From Planctomycetota bacterium (lineage in GTDB: Bacteria; Planctomycetota; Phycisphaerae; Sedimentisphaerales; Anaerobacaceae), in assembly GCA_026386835.1 (NCBI GenBank), contig JAPLMV010000161.1, positions 1 to 11,131 on the forward strand: DNA of 11,131 bases, written 5' to 3'. Position 1 is the stretch's first letter. Every line of letters starts with the position of its first letter. Below the pieces are notes generated by a model. That model saw only the letters and a program-made list of their open reading frames with translations, searched no databases and was not told where the DNA came from. Below, piece by piece: positions 1-6,597 of the stretch. The translations under genes were made by a program, and so were the position numbers.

Positions 1-800
1 ATGTAGCGATGGATTATATTGCACTGGGCCTTGATACCGAAAAAAACGTATTCTGGCGGCAGTCCGACGTGCCGCAGGTTACGGAACTGGCATGGATTCT
101 TTCCTGCATAACCCCGATGGGCCTTTTGCAGCGATGCACAAGCTATAAAGATAAAGTCGCACAGGGCATCAGCCCCAATCACGGCCTGTTTGCATATCCC
201 GTTCTCCAGGCTGCCGATATCCTCATTTTCCACAGCAACCTTGTCCCAGTCGGCGCAGACCAGAAACAGCATATCGAAGTTACCCGCGACATTGCCGGCT
301 TCTTCAACAACGCTTATGGCGAAGTCCTCACCATCCCAAACGAACACATAATCGAATCTGTCGCCGTCGTCCCAGGCATTGATGGCCAAAAAATGAGCAA
401 AAGTTACGGCAACACCATCGAGATTTTCGAGCCCGAAAGCAGCGTCAAAAAGAAAGTCATGCGCATCGTCACCGATTCCACGCCCGTAGAATCGCCCAAA
501 GACCCCGAAAAATGCAACGTCTTCGCACTGCTCAAGCTCGTCGCCTCGCCCGCCGAACTAAAAGACTGGGAAAACAGATACCGAAATGGCGGCATGGGTT
601 ACGGCGAAGCCAAAAAACGCCTCGCAGAATTATTAATCGAATACTTCAAACCGTACCGACATAAAAGGGCAGAGCTCGAGAAAAATCACGGCTATATCAA
701 AGAGCTTCTGGCAAAGGGTGCAAGCCGTGCAAAAGCCGTTGCCTCAAAAACTCTGCTCGACGTTCGAAAAGCTGTCGGTTTAGGAGCATATAATGTCTGA
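1..800 (+). CDS. trpS: Tryptophan--tRNA ligase, 5'-truncated by the window edge
   Basis: Class I aminoacyl-tRNA synthetase that charges tRNA-Trp with tryptophan in the cytoplasm. The reading frame is open from base 3 (codons GTA GCG then ATG at 9), so the true start lies outside the window. About 265 residues are visible, against roughly 330 in the family, so the N-terminal 60-70 residues with the HIGH-type motif are missing. Counting from the ATG at 9, the KMSKS ATP-binding loop is complete at residues 128-132 (bases 390-404). The conserved segments FAYPVLQAADIL, LVPVGADQKQH and SRDIA-like TRDIAGFFN align with bacterial TrpRS. The C-terminus ends in the usual helical segment with A-x-K-T-L-L-D-V-R-K-A-V-G. 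The TGA stop overlaps the start of the next gene by 8 bases, so the two are probably translationally coupled. Identification is secure; only the start is unknown. Confidence 0.96.
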   Translation, partial: VAMDYIALGLDTEKNVFWRQSDVPQVTELAWILSCITPMGLLQRCTSYKDKVAQGISPNHGLFAYPVLQAADILIFHSNLVPVGADQKQHIEVTRDIAGFFNNAYGEVLTIPNEHIIESVAVVPGIDGQKMSKSYGNTIEIFEPESSVKKKVMRIVTDSTPVESPKDPEKCNVFALLKLVASPAELKDWENRYRNGGMGYGEAKKRLAELLIEYFKPYRHKRAELEKNHGYIKELLAKGASRAKAVASKTLLDVRKAVGLGAYNV

Positions 801-1062
801 AAAGCTTGTAACAATTGCTGAGTTTGCAGATTATATCCAAGCCGATTTGGCAAGGCAGCTGCTCGAAGACTTCGACATCAAAGCCGTTGTAACAGGCCAA
901 AATGCCGCAAATACTCTTAGCGGGATACTTGGCGTTGAAGGCCCGACTTTGCAGGTATTCGAAAGTCAGGCCGCTGAGGCAATAGAAATTCTCGAATCCA
1001 ACCAGAACGTCGAACCCGACCCACTTCTGGATATAGACGACGACATCGAGCAGGAGGAATAA
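793..1062 (+). CDS. Small DUF2007-family protein (putative signal-transducing protein)
   Basis: An 89-residue soluble protein with no signal peptide or membrane segment. Residues 4-69 fit the DUF2007 fold: an opening strand (KLVTIAEF), a helix with A-D-L-A-R-Q-L-L-E, a strand (IKAVVTG), a loop, and a strand ending in L-Q-V-F followed by a helix (A-A-E-A-I-E-I-L). DUF2007 is a small ferredoxin-like domain often labelled a putative signal transducer; its biochemical role is not established. Residues 74-89 form a strongly acidic tail (DPLLDIDDDIEQEE). The ATG at 793 lies inside the end of trpS and has AGGAG at 783-787, so coupling with trpS is likely. The stop falls 3 bases before the scpA start. 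No functional partner is visible other than operon membership. Confidence 0.85.
   Translation: MSEKLVTIAEFADYIQADLARQLLEDFDIKAVVTGQNAANTLSGILGVEGPTLQVFESQAAEAIEILESNQNVEPDPLLDIDDDIEQEE
1052..1057 (+). promoter_or_regulatory. Shine-Dalgarno site fixing the scpA TTG start
   Basis: AGGAGG lies 8 bases before the TTG at 1066, at the 3' end of the DUF2007 gene. It supports TTG as the true scpA start, because no ATG stands at the expected N-terminus. Confidence 0.75.
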
Positions 1063-1065
1063 TAA

Positions 1066-2058
1066 TTGTCTGACTATCGCGTAAATCTTGATATTTTTGC
1101 AGGACCTTTAGATTTACTGCTCTATCTGGTGCGAAAAGATGAGGTCGATATCTACGATATCCCCATCGCTCAGATAACAGACCAGTACATCAAATACATC
1201 GAACTTCTGAAAAGTCTCGACATCGATTTGGCCGGCGACTTCCTCGTCATGGCCGCAACACTCCTGCAAATCAAATCAGCAATGCTCCTGCCCAAGGCCG
1301 ATACCGAGCAGCTTGACAGCGAAAATTTATCCGACCCGCGCACAGAACTCATCCGCCAGCTCCTCGAATATAAAAAATTCAAGGATGCCGCCAATATGCT
1401 CTGCGACGCCGCCGATGAACAGAAAGAGCGTTTTGCCAGACCAGCCGCAATCATCGCTCAGCTTCAGGGCGACTGTGAGCCGCAAATTGACCTCGAACAG
1501 GTAAGCATCTGGGACCTGCTCGAGGCCTTCGATGCAATCGTAAAGACCATCGGCACAAATATCGACATCAGCAGCATCAAAGACGATACGCCTATCGATT
1601 TGTATCAGATAGAAATCCTTCACCGCCTCCAGACCGAAGGCCCTATGAGCTTTGAAAAAATCTTTGAGTTGCGTAATAGCCGCCTCGCAATGGTGGGACT
1701 TTTCCTTGCCCTTCTCGAACTCATTAGAGATAAACTCGTCTGGGCTGAACAGCCTGCCACGCTTGCCTCTATCTATTTAAAAGCCATGACCGACGAACCC
1801 GCCGAACAGGCCGTGCAAAATGCCATATTCGCATCTACCCTCGAAAATAACAATACTGAAAAATCCGCTGATCAGACTCAACAGTACCAGGCCCCGCCCA
1901 TTCCTATCGTTGAACTTGCCGCAAAAGACAATCAGCAGATTTCTGTGGATGTTCCCCAGCAGAATATGACCCATATCCCAATTGCTGAATTGCCACCAAA
2001 AACCGATTCGCAGTTGTTGTCCGAAGAACTCGAAGACAAAGAAGTCAACCTAAACTAA
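1066..2058 (+). CDS. scpA: Segregation and condensation protein A (ScpA) with an extended C-terminus
   Basis: The kleisin subunit of the bacterial SMC-ScpAB condensin, which bridges the SMC head and neck regions in chromosome compaction and segregation. The N-terminal domain is classic: Y-R-V-N-L-D-I-F-A-G-P-L-D-L-L-L-Y-L-V at residues 4-22, followed by V-D-I-Y-D-I-P-I-A-Q-I-T (27-38) and the helix D-F-L-V-M-A-A-T-L-L-Q-I-K-S-A-M-L-L (58-75). The C-terminal winged-helix region is at about 175-240. The start is TTG with a strong Shine-Dalgarno site. At 330 residues it is longer than the usual roughly 240-270. Residues about 245-330 form a polar, Gln/Asn/Pro-rich tail carrying two near copies of a nine-residue motif: IPIVELAAK (279-287) and IPIAELPPK (304-312). 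No scpB follows; the next gene is convergent, so the ScpB partner must be encoded elsewhere if present. Confidence 0.95.
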   Translation: MSDYRVNLDIFAGPLDLLLYLVRKDEVDIYDIPIAQITDQYIKYIELLKSLDIDLAGDFLVMAATLLQIKSAMLLPKADTEQLDSENLSDPRTELIRQLLEYKKFKDAANMLCDAADEQKERFARPAAIIAQLQGDCEPQIDLEQVSIWDLLEAFDAIVKTIGTNIDISSIKDDTPIDLYQIEILHRLQTEGPMSFEKIFELRNSRLAMVGLFLALLELIRDKLVWAEQPATLASIYLKAMTDEPAEQAVQNAIFASTLENNNTEKSADQTQQYQAPPIPIVELAAKDNQQISVDVPQQNMTHIPIAELPPKTDSQLLSEELEDKEVNLN

Positions 2059-2082
2059 AGTCAATAAACAACAAGGCACTAT

Positions 2083-2107
2083 GTTCAGCGTTCAGCGTTC
2101 AGCGTTC
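2083..2107. repeat. Heptanucleotide tandem repeat, unit GTTCAGC, 3 full copies plus 4 bases
   Basis: Three perfect copies of GTTCAGC (2083-2089, 2090-2096, 2097-2103) are followed by GTTC. The array lies between two convergent genes and runs into the 3' end of the minus-strand acyltransferase gene, supplying its last codons and its TGA stop (2085-2087). Because 7 is not a multiple of 3, the repeat is read in a different frame in each copy. Similar short heptamer arrays (STRR sequences) are known between genes in cyanobacteria. Copy number may vary between strains. Confidence 0.85.
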
Positions 2108-3074
2108 TGGTTTCTTCTTTAGGCCGATGTTTCCATCTCCGATGCAGCCACCAGTATTGGCTTGGCTCCTCACGCACAAATGTCTCAATAGCCTTTGTAT
2201 ATTCTGCCGTAATCCATTTCAACTGGTCCTCTTTGTCTGCCCATTCCGCCGGCATAATTATCCGCGTAACGCCCATTTCGAAAAAGAACCGCCCCTCAAT
2301 CCTCCTGCCGTAACCGACTACTATCGGCAGATTATTCGTTATCGCAAGCAGCCCGATGCTCTTATAGGTGCTTGCCTTTCTCCCGAAGAAATCGACAAAA
2401 ATCCCCTTTTTCCCCGCATCCTGGTCTGCGATAAAACACAACGTTGCCCCGCTCGAAACAAGCTCGCCCATCTGCTGCGATGCGCCTTTCTTGTCTAATA
2501 TCTTCTGCCCCGCACGCTTGCGCACCCCGTACAGATAGTTATTGATGAACTTGTTATCTAATGGCCGTGCTATGCTGTAGATATTAAAGCCGAAAAGGCC
2601 CATCAGATACCCTATGATTTCGAAGTTGCCGTAATGGCCGGTTACCATTAAAAGCCCCTTACCCTCCTTCATCATCCATTTGACCTGCTCCGTGTTTTTA
2701 TACCGCGAATAATTTAGCCAGTTATTTTTTTTAACCAGTCGCGGCGTAAACAGCACATCCACAGCCAGCATCACGATATGTTCGAAGCTTTGTTCCCCGG
2801 TCTTTCGAAGCCACTGCTCGTCTTTTTCAGGAAAACTTGCCCGCAGATTATCCATCGCCCTTTGCCTGCCGCGATGGTAATATTTCCACAATAGTCTGCC
2901 CAAAAAGCGAGCCGTCCGAAGATTTGTTTCCACATCGAATAGATACAGAATCTGCACGAGAATCCGCAGTGCAATATAGACTAACCAGTCCACAACTATA
3001 TTATGCTTTTTCTTCTTCTTTTTTTCCGTGACCATCTCAACCATAGCCGGTAATTTTAGACTTAAAACCATCAC
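2085..3074 (-). CDS. LpxL/HtrB-family lipid A (lauroyl/myristoyl) acyltransferase
   Basis: Predicted inner-membrane-associated acyltransferase of the LPLAT superfamily, which in the LpxL/LpxM/HtrB family adds a secondary acyl chain to a lipid A precursor. The catalytic H-x4-E motif is H147-Y-G-N-F-E152. A-D-Q-D follows at 216-219, G-x-x-V-D-F-F-G-R-K at about 224-233, and the family's C-terminal signature P-S-Q-Y-W-W-L-H-R-R-W-K at 304-315. A hydrophobic segment at about 26-47 follows a lysine run (residues 18-23), as expected for an N-terminal membrane anchor. The listed start is GTG at 3074; ATG codons at residues 2, 11 and 14 are alternatives, and none has a clear Shine-Dalgarno site. The last six residues (TLNAER) come from the heptamer repeat. 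The exact acyl chain and acceptor cannot be read from sequence. Confidence 0.88.
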   Translation of the reverse strand: MMVLSLKLPAMVEMVTEKKKKKKHNIVVDWLVYIALRILVQILYLFDVETNLRTARFLGRLLWKYYHRGRQRAMDNLRASFPEKDEQWLRKTGEQSFEHIVMLAVDVLFTPRLVKKNNWLNYSRYKNTEQVKWMMKEGKGLLMVTGHYGNFEIIGYLMGLFGFNIYSIARPLDNKFINNYLYGVRKRAGQKILDKKGASQQMGELVSSGATLCFIADQDAGKKGIFVDFFGRKASTYKSIGLLAITNNLPIVVGYGRRIEGRFFFEMGVTRIIMPAEWADKEDQLKWITAEYTKAIETFVREEPSQYWWLHRRWKHRPKEETRTLNAER

Positions 3075-3103
3075 CGGTCAAGCACTAACGCACCCGCAAG
3101 GGC

Positions 3104-3109
3104 ATTATA
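3104..3109 (-). promoter_or_regulatory. Candidate -10 box for the acyltransferase gene
   Basis: The minus strand reads TATAAT here, 29 bases upstream of the GTG start at 3074, which would give a 5' leader of roughly 22 bases. No good -35 box stands at 16-18 bases; the upstream DNA is an A-tract (GATAAAAAAAACG). The match is perfect but short and in AT-rich DNA, so it could be chance. Confidence 0.35.
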
Positions 3110-3192
3110 AAAAAGTATGTCGTTTTTTTTATCAGTTAGTCCCTCGGCAGCGTAGCGCCCATGGGGTTAATAAAACCTGTCTTCCTCAACGT

Positions 3193-3220
3193 CATTAATC
3201 AATTATCAATTATCTATTAA
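3193..3220. repeat. Degenerate heptamer array, core unit CAATTAT
   Basis: Four consecutive 7-base units read CATTAAT, CAATTAT, CAATTAT and CTATTAA. The middle two are identical; the outer two match less well. The array lies upstream of the acyltransferase gene, while the GTTCAGC heptamer array lies at its downstream end. Confidence 0.5.
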
Positions 3221-3402
3221 AACGCCCCCCACCTCTTTAATTTTTAATTTTCTTTCCACCCTCACCTGCTCAACTGCTTGTCCCGGCGGAGTTAAAATGA
3301 AGCCGGATTCTACTTTCAACTATCTCACGCAGACGAGCGGTTTTGATTAATCGTTTTTGCCGACTTATTAGGTGGGGTGCGGTTTGGTGCCAACACGGCT
3401 TT

Positions 3403-3852
3403 TTAGCTTCTTTCTGCCGGTGCAGCTTGTTTAACTATTTTTCTTATCTTCTCTGCTGCAACCTCCAGCTTTACACGCGGAGGCTTGACAAAATAGGCTT
3501 CTCCAAACTTCAGGCCAAAACCATCGTTTTTCGTTCTGGGAAAAACATGAAGGTGAACATGAAGAATCTCCTGCGAGGCTACCTCCCCGTCGGCAAGGAA
3601 AAAATTCACACCTTCACAGGGAATTCCTGACCGCCGAATAGCTTGGGCCATCTGCTGGGCAATCCGAAATAAATGCATCCCTGTTTCAGGACTAAGGTCT
3701 GCAAGATAAGTAGAGTGCCTGTTCGGGATAATCAAAAGATGCCCTGGGTTAATAGGTTGAGTATCCATGAACACCGAGACAAGGTCATCGCGATAGACAA
3801 ATGTTGCCTCCACCTTTCCCTGCACTATTTTGCAAAACAGACAGTCGCTCAT
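3403..3852 (-). CDS. HIT (histidine triad) family nucleotide-binding protein
   Basis: A 149-residue cytosolic member of the histidine triad superfamily, whose members hydrolyse or transfer nucleotides from substrates such as AMP-lysine, AMP-amidates or diadenosine polyphosphates. The triad motif is H98-V-H100-L-H102-V, with H100 the expected nucleophile. C4-x2-C7 near the N-terminus, with H46 and H98, fits the zinc site of zinc-containing HIT proteins. The segment I-N-P-G-H-L-L-I-I-P (34-43) is typical. I chose ATG at 3852 because GAGG sits 6 bases upstream and because the family starts at M-S-x-C-x-F-C; a TTG at 3867 and an ATG at 3858 are in frame but fit worse. It lies 70 bases downstream of ndk on the same strand and is probably the last gene of the lipoprotein-ndk-HIT unit. 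The natural substrate cannot be assigned. Confidence 0.92.
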   Translation of the reverse strand: MSDCLFCKIVQGKVEATFVYRDDLVSVFMDTQPINPGHLLIIPNRHSTYLADLSPETGMHLFRIAQQMAQAIRRSGIPCEGVNFFLADGEVASQEILHVHLHVFPRTKNDGFGLKFGEAYFVKPPRVKLEVAAEKIRKIVKQAAPAERS

Positions 3853-3858
3853 ATTCAT

Positions 3859-3862
3859 CCTC
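3859..3862 (-). promoter_or_regulatory. Shine-Dalgarno site deciding the HIT gene start
   Basis: GAGG on the minus strand lies 6 bases before the ATG at 3852. It directly abuts the alternative ATG at 3858, which makes that alternative unlikely. Confidence 0.6.
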
Positions 3863-3922
3863 AACAATCGAATGTATATCGACCGTGTTGTTACGATTTA
3901 TTTTTATGCAAATTACCAGCAC

Positions 3923-4384
3923 CTAATCATTCTTGCCGTAAAGCCAACTGGAATCGGCTAAATTGTAATCGGCGATTTCATCGGGTTTGAAGTAAAGGGC
4001 GATTTCATAATCGGCGGATTGCGGGCTGTCTGAGCCATGAATGAGATTGTAGCCCCTTGAGCAGCCGAAATCGCCTCTGATGGTGCCCGGCTGGGCATCA
4101 TAGCCGAAGGTCGAACCCATTAACTTGCGGGACATATCGATAACACCCTGTGCCTCCCAGACCATAACAAGCACCGGCGCAGATGAGAGATACTTTACAA
4201 CACCTTCAAAGAAAGGCTTACCTTTATGTACGGCGTAGTGCTGCCGGGCCAAATCCTCGGAGATTTTCATAAACTTTGCGGCGACAAGCTTGAGTCCTTT
4301 TTTTTCAAATCGGGTGATGATTTCACCGATAAGATGCCGCTGAACGCAATCTGGTTTTATGATAATTAAAGTACGCTCTGCCAT
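3923..4384 (-). CDS. ndk: Nucleoside diphosphate kinase
   Basis: A 153-residue cytosolic enzyme that moves the gamma-phosphate from ATP to nucleoside diphosphates through a phosphohistidine, balancing NTP and dNTP pools. Family landmarks are complete: T-L-I-I-I-K-P-D at residues 5-12, the R-x-x-I-G-E-I-I-x-R-F segment at 16-26, G-T-I-R-G-D-F at 100-106, and the active-site motif N-L-I-H-G-S-D-S with the catalytic H116. The F-x-P-D-E segment at 132-136 and the final W-L-Y-G are also typical. The ATG at 4384 matches the usual M-A-E-R-T-L start; the frame stays open upstream into the lipoprotein gene, but that extension has no family match. It begins 19 bases after the stop of the OmpA-like gene and has no obvious Shine-Dalgarno site, so it may rely on coupling to that gene. 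Confidence 0.97.
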   Translation of the reverse strand: MAERTLIIIKPDCVQRHLIGEIITRFEKKGLKLVAAKFMKISEDLARQHYAVHKGKPFFEGVVKYLSSAPVLVMVWEAQGVIDMSRKLMGSTFGYDAQPGTIRGDFGCSRGYNLIHGSDSPQSADYEIALYFKPDEIADYNLADSSWLYGKND

Positions 4385-4403
4385 ATTGAACAATAACGAG
4401 TTT

Positions 4404-5186
4404 TTAGACACCTCTGGGAACGATGTAAATCTCGACGCGTCTATTTTGCGAATTGCCCTTTTTGTTTGGCTCATTAGGAGCAATCGGCCTGAACTCACCA
4501 AAACCGCGTACGCTCATCCGCTCTGAAGCGATACCATTTTCAGCCATGACGTTGAGTACCGATATTCCCCTGTGAGCCGAGAGGTGCCAGTTTGTTGGGT
4601 GTACTTCGCGTGTCTCGGGCTTTGCAATTTTCAGGTCGTCGGTGTGGCCTGCGATAACAATGTCAAAGTCTTTGCCCTTCTCGGAATTCATAATGCCGCA
4701 AAGCGACTTGACGGCATCGACGGCATCGGCTGCGACCTTATCGCTGCCCTTCTCAAAGAGTAAATCACTTTTGAACTTTACTATGCCGCGTGCTGGGTCA
4801 TAAGTAACCATGTCAGGACTTTTTTTGGCAAAATCCTCGAGCAGGGTATTAAGTTCGGCAGGCAACTGAATTCCGCCTGAAAGCAGTTGCTGCTGCATTG
4901 AGGCAATCAGTGCCTTCTTTTTGGCGAGGTCTTCCTCGAGAGCGGCAATTTTCTGTTTCATCGCTTCGGCATCTGCACCGCCCATACCTTCGGCGGTGGC
5001 GAGCTTTCTTTTTAACTGGTCAAGTTCGAGTCTGGTGGTTTGAGCTTCGGTTTCAAGCTGTGCAATCTGCTTAGTCTGCTGTTCAGTCTGGAGTTTGCAA
5101 TTTTTAAGTTCTTCATCACAGCCGCTAATCATTGCTACAGAGGCACACACAACAAGCAACATCCCCAAAAATCTTAAGCTTCGCAT
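4404..5186 (-). CDS. OmpA-family lipoprotein with coiled-coil linker (Pal-like)
   Basis: A predicted envelope lipoprotein that would bind peptidoglycan. Residues 1-22 are a lipoprotein signal ending in the lipobox I-S-G-C, with C23 the lipidated residue. Residues 30-105 are rich in Gln, Glu, Lys and Leu and should form a long coiled coil. The OmpA domain spans about 134-257: G-H-T-D-D at 180-184, L-S-A-H-R at 202-206 and N-R-R-V-E-I at 248-253. D183 and R206 occupy the places of the diaminopimelate-binding pair known from OmpA-like domains. The start has a good Shine-Dalgarno site (AAGGA, 7 bases away). Residue +2 after the lipidated cysteine is Asp, which in E. coli means inner-membrane retention; whether that rule holds here is unknown. 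It heads a run with ndk and the HIT gene. A role in tethering the outer envelope to peptidoglycan is inferred. Confidence 0.88.
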   Translation of the reverse strand: MRSLRFLGMLLVVCASVAMISGCDEELKNCKLQTEQQTKQIAQLETEAQTTRLELDQLKRKLATAEGMGGADAEAMKQKIAALEEDLAKKKALIASMQQQLLSGGIQLPAELNTLLEDFAKKSPDMVTYDPARGIVKFKSDLLFEKGSDKVAADAVDAVKSLCGIMNSEKGKDFDIVIAGHTDDLKIAKPETREVHPTNWHLSAHRGISVLNVMAENGIASERMSVRGFGEFRPIAPNEPNKKGNSQNRRVEIYIVPRGV

Positions 5187-5260
5187 TATTCAATCCTTTC
5201 AAAATTCAAGAAATCCCTTTTCATTAAGGCTTTATGACATTATCCAAGCCTGTTTTGATA

Positions 5261-5289
5261 AATAGACCCGATTTACATTGAGCCGTCAA
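5261..5289 (-). promoter_or_regulatory. Candidate sigma70-type promoter for the lipoprotein-ndk-HIT unit
   Basis: On the minus strand TTGACG (5284-5289) is followed after 17 bases by TCTATT (5261-5266). The -35 box matches the consensus at five of six bases and the -10 box at four of six. It lies about 75 bases upstream of the lipoprotein start at 5186, which is a reasonable leader length. Confidence 0.45.
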
Positions 5290-5326
5290 GAATAATTTTC
5301 TAAAAATTTGAGATGGGAAAGGAAAT

Positions 5327-5360
5327 AGTCGTTAGTTAGATGAACTAAATACCAACGACT
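5327..5360. repeat. Inverted repeat downstream of the GLUG/dockerin gene
   Basis: AGTCGTT (5327-5333) and AACGACT (5354-5360) are perfect 7-base inverted copies. An inner AGTT/AACT pairing is also possible in the RNA. On the minus strand it starts 16 bases after the stop of the GLUG protein gene, so it could end that transcript. The following bases (ATTTCCTTTCCC) are a poor U-tract, so it is a weak terminator candidate or merely a 3' stabilising hairpin. Confidence 0.35.
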
Positions 5361-5375
5361 GCGACTGCTTAATGC

Positions 5376-6587
5376 TTAGGGTTGGAGCCAATTCTCGGCG
5401 AACATCGCAAAATCAACAAAATTAACTACGCCGTCACCGCCTGGAGCAGGAGCGATATCAGCACAATAAGCGCTTAGTTTGAGCCATTGCGAAGCGAAAT
5501 CAGCAAGCTCCATCATATCACCCTGCCATTTGTCGGCAAAAGTCGCCCAGTCTATAAAATTGACAATTCCATCTCCGCCATTGAGCGATGTGTCCTGGGC
5601 TAATTTTTCAAGCAGCCACTGGTCTACAAAAATAGTCAAATCATAAAAATCGGTACCATCCGGACACTCAAAATCGCCGTGCGGAGAATATTCCCATTTA
5701 AAATGCGGATAGTAACCCCCATCCACGCACATCCGCCAATAATCGTTTGTTCCGTTGGCTGTTTCATTGGTAAAATCCCAGCTTGCCGGTGCAGATGTAA
5801 ATGTCAAAAGCATTTTCATCTCAGTCGTCGTCTTGCCCTCTCCGCCGGAACTGGCTTTTTGGCCGGAAGTATTCATATCCCAGAAACTGCCGAGAACGCT
5901 GCCGCTGTCGTTGCTTCCCACCAGCCCGCCGACAAACAAAGAGCCGGCAGAACTGCTGACTTTGCCCGCCGAATAACAATTGTTGATACCAGCGTTGTAA
6001 TTGCGTCCCACCAGCCCACCTATACTCCAGCCATCACCGCTGACCGCACTCATCGAATAGCATTGACCGATATTGCCGTTGTCGCTGAGTCCCACTAAGC
6101 CGCCAGCAAAAGAAGTACCGCTGACCGTACCCGTTGAATAACAATTGCTGATATTGCCAAAGTTCCATCCCGCCAGCCCGCCAAGACACGAAGTACCGCT
6201 GACTGCAAAGTTCTCAATGCCAAGGTTCTCGACCAGGCCGTCGGTGTCAACAAAGCCAAATAAGCCGAGGTAGTCATTGCTTCCACCGTTGATGGTGAAA
6301 TTCGAGATTTTATGGCCGTTGCCGTTAAATGTTCCCGTAAAACTGGCATCGGAGGCAATGATTGCGTTGCTAAAGACCTGCCCCTGCAAATTAACATCCG
6401 CCGTCAGGGTAAAGCATTTGCCGTAATCGGCTGTATTGGCGGCCAGGGCCAGCAAATCTGCTTTTGCGGCGATTTTGTATGGGTTGTTCGGCTCACCTGT
6501 ACCGCCGCTATATGCGCCAAAGGCGCTGCCAGCCGCAAGGGTTACTATGGCTGTAAGGGACAGGATAAATGTTGCTGCGGTTTTCAT
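5376..6587 (-). CDS. Secreted GLUG-repeat protein with C-terminal dockerin-like repeats
   Basis: A 403-residue exported protein of unknown function. Residues 1 to about 25 form a Sec signal peptide (M-K-T-A-A-T then a hydrophobic core, ending G-S-A-F-G-A). Residues about 30-130 resemble the segment that usually precedes GLUG repeats (G-T-G-E-P-N-N-P-Y-K-I, later F-N-G-N-G-H-K-I). GLUG-type repeats follow at about 136-157, 162-183, 190-211 and 220 onward, each with G-G-L-x-G and N/Q-C-Y-S; such repeats probably stack as a beta-helix. The C-terminus carries degenerate calcium-loop repeats at about 304-325, 333-354 and 377-401, each with V-N-F or F-Y-D and a closing W-L or K-W, as in dockerin-like tails of Phycisphaerae. 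The ATG at 6587 is chosen because GAGG lies 6 bases upstream and the signal peptide begins there; in-frame upstream codons reach 6632. The partner for the tail is unknown. Confidence 0.82.
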   Translation of the reverse strand: MKTAATFILSLTAIVTLAAGSAFGAYSGGTGEPNNPYKIAAKADLLALAANTADYGKCFTLTADVNLQGQVFSNAIIASDASFTGTFNGNGHKISNFTINGGSNDYLGLFGFVDTDGLVENLGIENFAVSGTSCLGGLAGWNFGNISNCYSTGTVSGTSFAGGLVGLSDNGNIGQCYSMSAVSGDGWSIGGLVGRNYNAGINNCYSAGKVSSSAGSLFVGGLVGSNDSGSVLGSFWDMNTSGQKASSGGEGKTTTEMKMLLTFTSAPASWDFTNETANGTNDYWRMCVDGGYYPHFKWEYSPHGDFECPDGTDFYDLTIFVDQWLLEKLAQDTSLNGGDGIVNFIDWATFADKWQGDMMELADFASQWLKLSAYCADIAPAPGGDGVVNFVDFAMFAENWLQP

Positions 6588-6593
6588 CCCCGG

Positions 6594-6597
6594 CCTC
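6594..6597 (-). promoter_or_regulatory. Shine-Dalgarno site deciding the GLUG protein start
   Basis: GAGG on the minus strand lies 6 bases before the ATG at 6587, which also begins a clean signal peptide. The upstream in-frame starts would add charged residues before that signal. Confidence 0.6.

Larger units (their letters stand above)
3075..3402. other. Gene-free intergenic region between the acyltransferase and HIT genes
   Basis: This 328-base stretch is bounded by the 5' end of the acyltransferase gene and the 3' end of the HIT gene, both on the minus strand. I see no credible coding frame. It is AT-rich and holds a perfect TATAAT on the minus strand (3104-3109), a degenerate heptamer array (3193-3220) and an inverted pair CCGGC / GCCGG (3283-3287 and 3302-3306). 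The last has a 14-base loop and no U-tract, so I do not call it a terminator. Confidence 0.6.

Noticed and set aside
2127..2498. A plus-strand open frame of 123 codons
   Set aside because: It is antisense to the conserved C-terminal half of the acyltransferase and shows no protein-like pattern.
3193..3220. CRISPR-like array
   Set aside because: The units are 7 bases with no spacers, so this is a plain tandem repeat.
3283..3306. Terminator formed by CCGGC/GCCGG downstream of the HIT gene
   Set aside because: The stem has only 5 base pairs, a 14-base loop and no U-tract on the minus strand.
3343..3630. A plus-strand open frame of 95 codons overlapping the HIT gene end
   Set aside because: It runs antisense through the conserved HIT motif region, has no family character and no ribosome site; it is a shadow of the HIT gene.
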